DNA of 64,000 nucleotides. Origin: JAJRTE01 sp964418585 (GTDB lineage: Bacteria; Myxococcota_A; UBA796; JAJRTE01). The position numbers were made by a program, and so were the translations under genes. Shown here one piece after another: positions 15,929-23,422 of this stretch. The stretch lies in the NCBI GenBank assembly GCA_964418585.1, contig CAYQMG010000203.1:1-64000 (forward strand). The letters run 5' to 3'. The notes beneath the pieces are model-generated. The model worked only from the letters and a program-made list of their open reading frames with translations, was not told the DNA's origin and did no database searches. The first letter of the stretch is position 1, and each line of letters begins with the position of its first letter.

Positions 15929-17697
15929 GTACCTTGTCGGCACAACCTGCGCTTGAGCTGCGGGGAATTGCAGCCTCGCCCGGCATCACGCTGGGCCGCG
16001 CGTATCTGGTGGATCGCGCGCGCCTGGAGGGGCGTCGTTATGTTTTGGAGCCCGGGGAAGTGGGGGGGGAGATCCGCCGTCTCAAGCGGGCGCTTGAGCG
16101 TTCCGGGAACCAGGTGAGAGCCCTGCTCCGGCGTATCGAAGCCCTGGGCGCAGGAGCGGAGCACACCGGTATCCTGGAAGTCCACCTGATGATGCTGGAG
16201 GACCCGGAGCTGCTCGAGGGCATTGCACGCCGAATTCGCGACCGTCTCATCAACGTGGAATGGGCGCTCAAGGTGTTCCTGGGGGAACTCAAGGAGTCGT
16301 TCAGCCGAATCGACGACGAATACTTGAGGGAACGCGGCAACGACGTGGACCAGGTGGGGCAGCGTATCCTCCAAAACCTCCTCGGCCACCGGGAGCCCAC
16401 GCTCGCCCACGTGCCTCCCCGCAGTGTCGTCATCGCGCGCGACCTTCTCCCCTCTGACACCGTCCATCTCCTCAAGGGACACCTCAAGGGTTTCGCCACC
16501 GAACTGGGAACCCGCACCTCCCACATCGCCATCATCGCCCGTTCCATGGAAGTCCCTGCGGTCGTCGGCGTGGACGGATTGACTCGAGCTGTCTCCACGG
16601 GCGACCTGGTCATTCTCGACGGCGAAACCGGCAGCGTCCTCATCCGCCCGAATGAAGACCAGCTCCGCATGTACCGCAACCGCCGCCGCCGGCTTCGCCG
16701 CAAGCAGAAGGCGCTGGAGGAGCACCGCCATCTTCCCGCCGTCACACGGGATGGCACGCGAATCTCCCTGCTGGCGAACGTGGATCGGCTGGACGACCTC
16801 GGAACCATCGAGGCCTCCGGGGCCGAAGGCATCGGCCTGTACCGCACCGAGTATCTTTTCCTGGACCGTTCGCACCTTCCAGACGAGGAGGAACAGTACG
16901 AGGTCTACTGCAAGCTACTCAAGCGGATGGCCCCTCATCCCGTGATCATTCGAACGCTCGACGTGGGGGCGGACAAGGGGCTCCACCGGGACAACGGGGC
17001 GCAGGAACATGCCAACAAGGTGCTCAACCCGGCCCTGGGCCTTCGGGGCATTCGATACACCTTGCGCCATCCGGAACTGTTCGAACCTCAGCTCCGCGCC
17101 ATCCTCCGCGCCGCCTGCTGCGGTCCGGTCAAGTTGCTCATCCCCATGGTGTCCTGTGTCGAGGAGGTCCGGAGTGTCAAGGAAACCCTGAACCGCTGCA
17201 GAATCGCCCTCGAGGCCGATGAGTTCCCGGTCATGTCGGACATTCCCCTCGGCATCATGATCGAGACACCCGCCGCGGCCCTCATCGCACGCACTCTGGC
17301 CAAGGAGGTCGACTTCTTCAGTATCGGCACCAATGACCTCATCCATTATACCGTGGCCGCAGACCGAATGGACGACCGCCTGGCCTACCTCTACCAACCG
17401 GTCCACCCGGCTGTCCTTCGCCTCTTCTCGGAGATCCTTCAGGCTGGCAAGGACGCCGGGATCCCGGTCAACATGTGCGGAGAAATCGCCGGGGAACCCC
17501 TGTACACCCCCCTCCTCCTCGGCCTCGGCCTGCGCAGTTTCAGCATGAGTCCGCTGGCCATCCCGCGCATCAAGTATGTCATCCGCAGAACCACGCTCGC
17601 CGACGCCGAGAACATCGCCAAGGTCGCCTTGACCGGCGTGACCGGCCATGAAGTGCACGAGTGGTTGCTCGAGCGCTACCGCGCGCTCTTCCCCTGA
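15925..17697 (+). CDS. ptsI: phosphoenolpyruvate-protein phosphotransferase (enzyme I)
   Basis: 590 residues, the length of plain EI without the GAF domain of PtsP. The N-terminus LRGIAASPGITLGRAYLVD, the phosphohistidine segment LGTRTSHIAIIARSMEVPAVVG, the PEP-site loop IGLYRTEYLFL, ALGLRGIRYTLRHPELF, the C-terminal SIGTNDLIHYTVAADR and the catalytic MCGEIAG are all present. It takes phosphate from PEP and gives it to HPr. The GTG start is translationally coupled to ptsH. This ends the PTS cluster. Confidence 0.95.
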   Translation: MSTLSAQPALELRGIAASPGITLGRAYLVDRARLEGRRYVLEPGEVGGEIRRLKRALERSGNQVRALLRRIEALGAGAEHTGILEVHLMMLEDPELLEGIARRIRDRLINVEWALKVFLGELKESFSRIDDEYLRERGNDVDQVGQRILQNLLGHREPTLAHVPPRSVVIARDLLPSDTVHLLKGHLKGFATELGTRTSHIAIIARSMEVPAVVGVDGLTRAVSTGDLVILDGETGSVLIRPNEDQLRMYRNRRRRLRRKQKALEEHRHLPAVTRDGTRISLLANVDRLDDLGTIEASGAEGIGLYRTEYLFLDRSHLPDEEEQYEVYCKLLKRMAPHPVIIRTLDVGADKGLHRDNGAQEHANKVLNPALGLRGIRYTLRHPELFEPQLRAILRAACCGPVKLLIPMVSCVEEVRSVKETLNRCRIALEADEFPVMSDIPLGIMIETPAAALIARTLAKEVDFFSIGTNDLIHYTVAADRMDDRLAYLYQPVHPAVLRLFSEILQAGKDAGIPVNMCGEIAGEPLYTPLLLGLGLRSFSMSPLAIPRIKYVIRRTTLADAENIAKVALTGVTGHEVHEWLLERYRALFP

Positions 17698-17719
17698 CGC
17701 CCCATCGCCGGGTTTCTTG

Positions 17720-17748
17720 TTGACAGACCCCACGGACAAGGTAAGAAT
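17720..17748 (+). promoter_or_regulatory. sigma-70-type promoter for metK
   Basis: Perfect TTGACA at 17720-17725 and AAGAAT at 17743-17748, 17-bp spacer. The 95-bp gap before metK is too short for, and shows no sign of, a SAM riboswitch. Confidence 0.55.
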
Positions 17749-17792
17749 TTTGAGTCCCTGTTGTTATCCATGCACCCGGAGAATCACACGAA

Positions 17793-18956
17793 ATGACCAC
17801 GACGAACTACCTCTTCACTTCCGAGTCGGTCACCGAAGGCCATCCTGACAAGATTGCCGACCAGATTTCCGACGCAATCCTCGACGCCATGCTCGAGCAA
17901 GATCCGCTCAGCCGCGTGGCTTGCGAAACGCTGGTGACCACCGGCGTCGCGGTCGTGGCCGGCGAGATCACCACACGCGCTCACGTCGACATTCCGGCGG
18001 TGGTGCGCAAGACCGTGGCCGACATCGGCTACACAGACGTTGAATACGGCTTCGACGCCGGTTCCTGTGCCGTCATGGTGACACTGGACCGGCAATCCCC
18101 TGACATTGCCCAGGGTGTGGACTCGGGCGCGGGCCTCCACAAGGAACAGGGGGCAGGTGATCAGGGCATGATGTTCGGCTACGCCATCGACGAAACGCCG
18201 GAACTCATGCCCATGTCCATCTCCTTCGCCCACAAGCTCACACGTCAACTCGCATTGGTCCGCAAAAACGGCGAGTTGCCGTGGCTCCGACCCGACGGCA
18301 AGGCGCAGGTCACCATCGAGTACCGGGATGGACGAGCCGCCCGCGTGGACGCGATCGTGCTCTCCACCCAGCACAGTCCGGAGCTGTCGCACGAGGAGAT
18401 ACGGGAAGCGGTGATCGAGAAGGTCATCCGGCCTCAGATCGACCCGGCGCTTCTGGACGACCAGACCAAGATGTTCATCAATCCGACCGGCCGCTTTGTC
18501 ATCGGCGGCCCCCACGGCGACTGTGGACTCACCGGCCGGAAAATCATCGTGGACACCTACGGTGGGCACGGGAGTCACGGAGGTGGGGCGTTCTCGGGCA
18601 AGGATCCCACCAAGGTGGATCGCAGTGCAGCGTACATGGCGCGGCACGTGGCCAAGAACATTGTCGCAGCAGGGGTGGCGGGCCGGTGTCTGGTGCAACT
18701 TGCCTATGCCATCGGCGTTGCGGACCCGGTGTCAGTGATGGTGAACACGTTTGGTACGGGCAAGGTGCCGGACGAGCGGATTGCTGTTGCGGTTCGGGAT
18801 CTGTTCCCGCTGAAGCCGGCAGAGATGATTGAGTACCTGGACCTCCTGCGGCCGATTTACAAGAAGACTGCGGCCGGCGGTCACTTTGGTCGTGACGAGA
18901 AGGAATTCACCTGGGAGGCGGTGAACAAGGCCGAGGCACTCGCTTCCTTGCTTTGA
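17793..18956 (+). CDS. metK: S-adenosylmethionine synthetase
   Basis: 387 residues. Makes S-adenosylmethionine from ATP and methionine. Signature motifs: SESVTEGHPDKIADQISDAI, GAGDQGMMFGYAIDET, and the P-loop-like GGGAFSGKDPTKVDRSAAY. A GGAG lies upstream of the ATG. It stands alone between the PTS cluster and sucCD with its own promoter. An O-methyltransferase in the window (37782) is one potential user of its product. Confidence 0.97.
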   Translation: MTTTNYLFTSESVTEGHPDKIADQISDAILDAMLEQDPLSRVACETLVTTGVAVVAGEITTRAHVDIPAVVRKTVADIGYTDVEYGFDAGSCAVMVTLDRQSPDIAQGVDSGAGLHKEQGAGDQGMMFGYAIDETPELMPMSISFAHKLTRQLALVRKNGELPWLRPDGKAQVTIEYRDGRAARVDAIVLSTQHSPELSHEEIREAVIEKVIRPQIDPALLDDQTKMFINPTGRFVIGGPHGDCGLTGRKIIVDTYGGHGSHGGGAFSGKDPTKVDRSAAYMARHVAKNIVAAGVAGRCLVQLAYAIGVADPVSVMVNTFGTGKVPDERIAVAVRDLFPLKPAEMIEYLDLLRPIYKKTAAGGHFGRDEKEFTWEAVNKAEALASLL

Positions 18957-19054
18957 TCCTGCCGAGAAAGTTGCCTTGCGGCTTTCCTTTTGACCAGTGT
19001 CCCCCGCCCATCTAGCCGGTTCGGTTGCTTTCCACGCCTTCGAGCAGGTTCGTA

Positions 19055-19084
19055 TTGACGATCTCTACTGTTCAGCGCTATGGT
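19055..19084 (+). promoter_or_regulatory. sigma-70-type promoter for sucCD
   Basis: TTGACG at 19055-19060 and TATGGT at 19079-19084, 18-bp spacer, giving a leader of about 135 bases before sucC. The remainder of 18957-19228 shows no gene. Confidence 0.45.
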
Positions 19085-19228
19085 AGTTACCTTTTCGAAA
19101 GGGAAGGGGTTCAATGGAGGCCGTGAATGCGGCTTCTCTCGACGGGTGGGGCCTCCGTACACCAGCGTGCGGACGGCGCCGATTGGAATCATCAATCACA
19201 TCGAGCCAAGAGCCCGACGGAGAGTTCA

Positions 19229-20407
19229 ATGAAGATTCACGAGTACCAGGCAAAGGACCTGCTTCGCAGGTTCGATGTACCGGTTCCGGACGGGGGTTCG
19301 GCCACCACGGTGGATCAGGCCGTGGAAGTGGCGAAGCGCCTTCCTGGACCGGTGTGGGTCGTCAAGGCCCAGATCCATGCGGGTGGACGCGGCAAGGGCG
19401 GGGGTGTCAAGCTGGCCCGTTCCATTGACGAGGTCCGGACGCAGGCAACGCACATCCTTGGCATGACACTTGTCACGCACCAGACCGGGCCGGAGGGCCG
19501 GGTGGTGAAGCGGCTGCTGGTGGAAGACGGGTGCCGGATCGCCAAGGAGTACTATTTTGCGGTCATCGTCGACCGGGAGACGCGTCGTCCTGTTGTGATG
19601 GCGTCGTCCGAAGGTGGAATGGAGATCGAGGAGGTGGCAGCGCGGTCCCCGGAAAAGATTCTGAAAGAGCAGGTGGACCCTGCGGTGGGCCTGGCCCCGT
19701 TCCAGTGCCGCCGCCTGGCCTTCAACCTCGGCATGACCGGCAAGGTGGTGCACCGGGCGGCCAAGGTGTTCGGCAAGCTGTACGAGGCCTTCATGGCCAT
19801 GGACTGTTCGCTCCTCGAGATCAACCCCCTCGTGGTGACCGAGGACGAGGAGGTCGTGCTGCTGGACGCCAAGCTCAACTTTGACGACAACGCCCTCTAC
19901 CGCCATCCGGACATTCTCGAGCTTCGAGACATGGACGAGGAGGAGCCGACAGAAATCGAGGCTTCCAGCCACGGCCTGAGCTACATCAAGCTCGACGGCA
20001 ACATCGGCTGCATGGTCAACGGGGCCGGTCTCGCCATGAGCACGATGGACATCATCAAGCTTCACGGCGGCGAGCCTGCCAACTTCCTGGACGTGGGCGG
20101 TGGCGCCAACAAGGACCAGGTCAAGGCAGCGTTCAAGATCATCACGCACGATCCCAACGTGAAGGCGATCCTGGTGAACATCTTCGGTGGGATCATGCGC
20201 TGTGACGTGATTGCAGAAGGCATCGTCGCCGCCGTCAAGGACGTGGGACTGACCGTGCCTCTCGTGGTCCGTCTCGAGGGAACCAACGTGGACATCGGCA
20301 AGAAGATCCTCGAGGAATCGGGCCTGGATTTGATCGCCGCAGACGGCATGCGGGACGCTGCAGAAAAAGTCGTCGCCGCGGCTGGTGGCGCCGGAGGTGT
20401 ACGATGA
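19229..20407 (+). CDS. sucC: succinate-CoA ligase, beta subunit
   Basis: 392 residues from the ATG at 19229 (GGAGAG upstream), matching the usual N-terminus MKIHEYQAKDLLRRF. The ATP-grasp domain has KAQIHAGGRGKGGGVKLA and the metal-binding LLEINPLVVTEDEEVVLLDAK. The C-terminal CoA-ligase domain has GNIGCMVNGAGLAMSTMDI and NIFGGIMRCDVIAEGI. With SucD it interconverts succinyl-CoA and succinate with substrate-level phosphorylation. A fumarate reductase/succinate dehydrogenase-type cluster lies about 3 kb downstream on the other strand. Confidence 0.96.
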   Translation: MKIHEYQAKDLLRRFDVPVPDGGSATTVDQAVEVAKRLPGPVWVVKAQIHAGGRGKGGGVKLARSIDEVRTQATHILGMTLVTHQTGPEGRVVKRLLVEDGCRIAKEYYFAVIVDRETRRPVVMASSEGGMEIEEVAARSPEKILKEQVDPAVGLAPFQCRRLAFNLGMTGKVVHRAAKVFGKLYEAFMAMDCSLLEINPLVVTEDEEVVLLDAKLNFDDNALYRHPDILELRDMDEEEPTEIEASSHGLSYIKLDGNIGCMVNGAGLAMSTMDIIKLHGGEPANFLDVGGGANKDQVKAAFKIITHDPNVKAILVNIFGGIMRCDVIAEGIVAAVKDVGLTVPLVVRLEGTNVDIGKKILEESGLDLIAADGMRDAAEKVVAAAGGAGGVR

Positions 20408-21276
20408 GCATACTTATCGACAAGGACACTCGAGTCATCGTTCAGGGCATCACCGGCGCCACAGGCGCATTCCACACGCGGTTGATGCTGGAGTATGGGA
20501 CCCAGATCGTGGGGGGAGTCACGCCGGGACGCGGAGGTACGGAGTTTGAGGGCGTGCCCGTCTTCAACACCTTGAAAGAGGCCGTCGCGGCGACCCAGGC
20601 AAACGCTTCCGTGGTTTACGTGCCGCCTCCGTTCGCGGCCGACGCCATCATGGAGGCCGTGGACGCGGAACTGCCCCTCGTGGTGGCCATCACCGAAGGA
20701 ATTCCGGTGGTCGACATGGTGCGGGTGGCCCGCTACATGGAAGGACGGCCCACGCGGCTCGTTGGACCCAACTGCCCCGGAGTGATCACGCCGGGTGCGT
20801 GCAAGATCGGAATCATGCCCGGCCACATCCACCTCCCCGGGCGTATCGGCGTGCTGTCGCGCAGTGGCACCCTGACCTACGAAGCGGTCGGACAGCTTAC
20901 CGCCCTCGGGTTGGGTCAGTCCACCTGTATCGGTATCGGCGGCGATCCGATCATCGGCACCACCCATCTGGACGCCCTCAAAATGTTCAACGAGGACCCG
21001 GACACTGACGCGGTAGTCATGATCGGAGAAATCGGTGGCAATGCCGAGGAAGTCGCGGCCGAGTACATCGCCGACCACATGACCAAGCCTGTGGTGGGCT
21101 TCATCGCCGGACGTACCGCCCCTCCAGGCAAGCGGATGGGGCATGCAGGCGCCATCATCTCCGGTGGCAAGGGAACAGCGGCCGAAAAGATGGCCGCGCT
21201 GCGGGCCGTGGGTGTCCACGTGGCCGAAAGCCCGGCAGACATCGGCGCCATGATGAAGGATGCCTTGAACCACTAG
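20404..21276 (+). CDS. sucD: succinate-CoA ligase, alpha subunit
   Basis: 290 residues, starting inside the sucC stop (ATGA). The CoA-binding N-terminus reads VIVQGITGATGAFHTRLMLEYGT and GGVTPGRGGTEFEGVPVF. The phosphorylated active-site histidine lies in GHAGAIISGGKGTAAEKM. It is a normal partner of sucC with no anomalies. A very stable GC hairpin lies between its stop and ndk. Confidence 0.96.
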   Translation: MSILIDKDTRVIVQGITGATGAFHTRLMLEYGTQIVGGVTPGRGGTEFEGVPVFNTLKEAVAATQANASVVYVPPPFAADAIMEAVDAELPLVVAITEGIPVVDMVRVARYMEGRPTRLVGPNCPGVITPGACKIGIMPGHIHLPGRIGVLSRSGTLTYEAVGQLTALGLGQSTCIGIGGDPIIGTTHLDALKMFNEDPDTDAVVMIGEIGGNAEEVAAEYIADHMTKPVVGFIAGRTAPPGKRMGHAGAIISGGKGTAAEKMAALRAVGVHVAESPADIGAMMKDALNH

Positions 21277-21321
21277 ACCGCTTCCGCCTCAAACCGTGCC
21301 ATCGTGCACCGAGGTGACAAT

Positions 21322-21347
21322 GCCCGGGGGCAAAAGCACCCCCGGGC
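21322..21347 (+). terminator. GC-only hairpin between sucD and ndk
   Basis: Perfect 9-bp stem GCCCGGGGG / CCCCCGGGC (21322-21330 with 21339-21347), 8-base loop, no U tract. It may stabilise the sucCD 3' end or partly attenuate read-through into ndk. It is not a canonical intrinsic terminator. Confidence 0.4.
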
Positions 21348-21377
21348 CGGTCCTGCTCGACGTGGAGGATGAATTTC

Positions 21378-21791
21378 GTGGAGCGTACACTGTCCATCAT
21401 CAAACCCGACGCGGTGGCCAAGGGCGTCATCGGGCGCATCATCAGCAGATTCGAACAAGAAGGACTTCGGATCTGCGCCGCCAAGATGCTTCACCTGTCC
21501 AGGAGGCAGGCCGAAGGGTTCTACGCGGTCCACAAGGGCAAGCCCTTCTTCGACTCTCTGGTCCAGTTCATGACCTCCGGTCCGATCCTGGTCATGGTTC
21601 TGGAGGGAGAAAACGCGGTCCTCCGCAACCGCGACATCATGGGCGCGACCAATCCGGATGACGCCGCCGACGGCACCTTGCGCAAGATGTTCGCAGAAAA
21701 CATCGAACGAAACGCCGTGCACGGCTCCGACAGCCTCGAGAACGCCCGCATCGAGATCGACTACTTCTTCAGCACCATTGAGCAGTTCTGA
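21378..21791 (+). CDS. ndk: nucleoside diphosphate kinase
   Basis: 137 residues from the GTG at 21378, giving the usual N-terminus MERTLSIIKPDAVAKG. An in-frame ATG at 21369 directly abuts the GGAGG ribosome site, whereas the GTG sits 9 bases after it, so the GTG is preferred. The catalytic phosphohistidine is in ERNAVHGSDS near residue 117. The enzyme balances NTP pools by transferring gamma-phosphates. A second GC hairpin without a U tract follows the stop. Confidence 0.95.
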   Translation: MERTLSIIKPDAVAKGVIGRIISRFEQEGLRICAAKMLHLSRRQAEGFYAVHKGKPFFDSLVQFMTSGPILVMVLEGENAVLRNRDIMGATNPDDAADGTLRKMFAENIERNAVHGSDSLENARIEIDYFFSTIEQF

Positions 21792-21796
21792 CCCTG

Positions 21797-21819
21797 TCCG
21801 GGGCCTACGGTTCCCCGGA
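21797..21819 (+). terminator. GC hairpin after ndk
   Basis: Perfect 7-bp stem TCCGGGG / CCCCGGA around a 9-base loop, 6 bases after the ndk stop, with no U tract. Confidence 0.35.
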
Positions 21820-21841
21820 ACCGACCGACTGCAAAAAATGG

Positions 21842-21870
21842 TTGCGATCCGTCGGCGGTGGCGCTATATA
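21842..21870 (+). promoter_or_regulatory. promoter of tRNA-Val
   Basis: TTGCGA at 21842-21847 and TATATA at 21865-21870 with a 17-bp spacer; the tRNA begins 17 bases after the -10 element. Confidence 0.6.
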
Positions 21871-21887
21871 AACCACCGTCGACCCTG

Positions 21888-21962
21888 GGGCGATTAACTC
21901 AGCGGTAGAGTGCCATCTTCACACGGTGGAAGTCGCAAGTTCGAACCTTGCATCGCCCACCA
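21888..21962 (+). tRNA. tRNA-Val (anticodon CAC)
   Basis: 75 bases including an encoded CCA. Acceptor arms GGGCGAT and ATCGCCC pair fully. The D stem is ACTC/GAGT, the anticodon stem CCATC/GGTGG (one T-G pair) with loop TTCACAC giving anticodon CAC, and the T stem GCAAG/CTTGC with loop TTCGAAC. It reads GTG codons, which are abundant in this GC-rich genome. It is a free-standing gene with its own promoter and a strong terminator; no attachment-site duplication was seen beside it. Confidence 0.96.
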
Positions 21963-21971
21963 GCAGACGAG

Positions 21972-22002
21972 GCCCTGCAGCATCTGGCTGCAGGGCTTTT
22001 TT
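21972..22002 (+). terminator. intrinsic terminator after tRNA-Val
   Basis: Perfect 9-bp stem GCCCTGCAG / CTGCAGGGC with a 7-base loop, followed by six T residues. Confidence 0.9.
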
Positions 22003-22165
22003 GTGCTCTCGCCCTCCCCCCACCGGACTTTCGGGCCTGGAACACCCCGACAGGCGGCCTCCACGGGCCTGAACGAGCCTTCTGAGCGGTGACGAGGTTG
22101 GGCATGTGAGGAGGGAACCGGGAGGGAACGGGGTCCCGTGTGGGAAGAAGGATGGGGGTTGGGAA

Positions 22166-22603
22166 CTAGCCGTAGGGATACATGCCGGCCTTGACCTTCT
22201 CCAGAGCAGCCAGCAGTTCGTCGTGCTTGCGCTCGTCGTGCTTCAGATAGTTCAACAGGTATTCCACCGCCACCATCTTCTTGCCCTGGAGCAGCTCGAG
22301 CATGCGCTCGACGTTGCCCACCATCATCTTTTCGATCCGAATGTGCTCTTCGACCAGATCCCAGACTGCGCTCAGGTCATCCACCGACAGGCCCACGGCC
22401 TCCTTCTCGAACGAGTCGATGATCAACTGCTGCACGCGCCGGTGCATGCCCGAATCCCGCTGAATGATTTCCATGACGATCTTGATCAGGGGATTCTGGG
22501 TCTTCTTGATGACGTTGGCCGTGGAAGACATGGCAGAATCTTCGATCTGCTGCCAAAGCTTCATGTCGTCGACGATCTTCTGTTGGAGTTCCTTCGTGCT
22601 CAT
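22166..22603 (-). CDS. ferritin-like helical protein (uncharacterised)
   Basis: 145 residues, almost entirely helical in pattern. Possible metal-ligand motifs are HDERKHDELLAALE near the C-terminus (E-x2-H), DLVEEHIRIEKMM and QRDSGMHRRVQQL. This suggests a four-helix ferritin/rubrerythrin-like bundle, though one expected E-x2-H partner appears changed to D-x2-H or absent, so diiron binding is uncertain. The start is set at 22603, where GGAGGCAAGGAAC precedes the ATG. It lies just downstream of another ferritin-like gene on the same strand (135 bp gap), so both may respond to metal or oxidative stress. Confidence 0.65.
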   Translation of the reverse strand: MSTKELQQKIVDDMKLWQQIEDSAMSSTANVIKKTQNPLIKIVMEIIQRDSGMHRRVQQLIIDSFEKEAVGLSVDDLSAVWDLVEEHIRIEKMMVGNVERMLELLQGKKMVAVEYLLNYLKHDERKHDELLAALEKVKAGMYPYG

Positions 22604-22738
22604 ATGGGTTCCTTGCCTCCGTTGGGTGACGTCCGGACGAGGTCCGGCCGGGTTGCAAATATCGACAGGGTGGCTGGCTGGTACGACGGCCGCACCGGGA
22701 CCGTCTGGCCGGACATCCGGCCGCACCTGTGTCCAGAA

Positions 22739-23230
22739 TCAGGACCAGGGGTCAGCCAGTCCCCGGAACTCTGCGCCAGTGAAAATGACCTTCATCAGCG
22801 TTGCGACGTGACCTTTCTCCGCCTTGATCAGTTCATCCAGTTCGGCATGCTCTCCAATGGCCTCCCGCAATGAGAGGTAGTAGAAGAGTGTGGACTTCTC
22901 CAGAGCAAGAGCCTTCAGGAGTGCGTCCTTGGGAGAGTCAATCTGCTCCAGGTCCTTGAGGGCGTCCTGGCGGAAGAACTCGGAGATGGCGGTCGCACGG
23001 AGGACCATGTGACTTTCGAAATCACCCGGCAATTCCTCCTCGGGAGCCTTGGCCACGAGGGCCTTGAACTGGGCCTCATGGGCCACCTCGTCCCTGGACA
23101 ACTGGGCGAAGACCGGACCGACCTCCGGATTGTCTGCGAACCGCTTGGCCATTCGGTCGTAGAATCGTGCACCGATCTGTTCCGTCACCACAGCCAGGTC
23201 CAGGCATTTTCGCAGAGTGATCGTTTCCAT
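22739..23230 (-). CDS. rubrerythrin/ferritin-like diiron protein
   Basis: 163 residues from the ATG at 23230, which follows an AAAGGA ribosome site. Four ligand-bearing segments are visible: VVTEQIGARFYDRMA, SRDEVAHEAQFKAL (E-x2-H), LALEKSTLFYYLSL and LIKAEKGHVATLMK (E-x2-H). These fit the erythrin-type diiron bundle. There is no C-terminal rubredoxin domain (no CxxC pairs). The likely role is iron or peroxide handling in the cytoplasm. A promoter with a near-consensus -35 lies 70-100 bp upstream. Confidence 0.8.
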   Translation of the reverse strand: METITLRKCLDLAVVTEQIGARFYDRMAKRFADNPEVGPVFAQLSRDEVAHEAQFKALVAKAPEEELPGDFESHMVLRATAISEFFRQDALKDLEQIDSPKDALLKALALEKSTLFYYLSLREAIGEHAELDELIKAEKGHVATLMKVIFTGAEFRGLADPWS

Positions 23231-23298
23231 GACATCCTTTCTTTCTGTCATCTGGTTGGCCTGGCAACCGAGCCTGGGACCCGGCGTCATTCCCCAAT

Positions 23299-23326
23299 AT
23301 AGTAGCGACCATTCTCCGTGCGTCAA
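23299..23326 (-). promoter_or_regulatory. sigma-70-type promoter for the ferritin-like genes
   Basis: On the minus strand TTGACG (23321-23326) and TACTAT (23299-23304), 16-bp spacer, about 70 bp before the ATG at 23230. Confidence 0.45.
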
Positions 23327-23422
23327 TCCGGTTGTGTTCGGTCCTGGACAGATCGGTCCCCGAGCGCAGGCAGGGAGGAAGCGGGCCTGGTTGGGTGGAG
23401 CATCTCCTCTCCGAGGCTTCCC

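Noticed and set aside
17698..17792. SAM riboswitch upstream of metK
   Set aside because: The gap is only 95 bp and contains a good promoter; no SAM-riboswitch core or terminator hairpin was visible.
21888..22165. tRNA-Val as an integration site for a mobile element
   Set aside because: No repeat of the tRNA 3' end and no integrase were found downstream.
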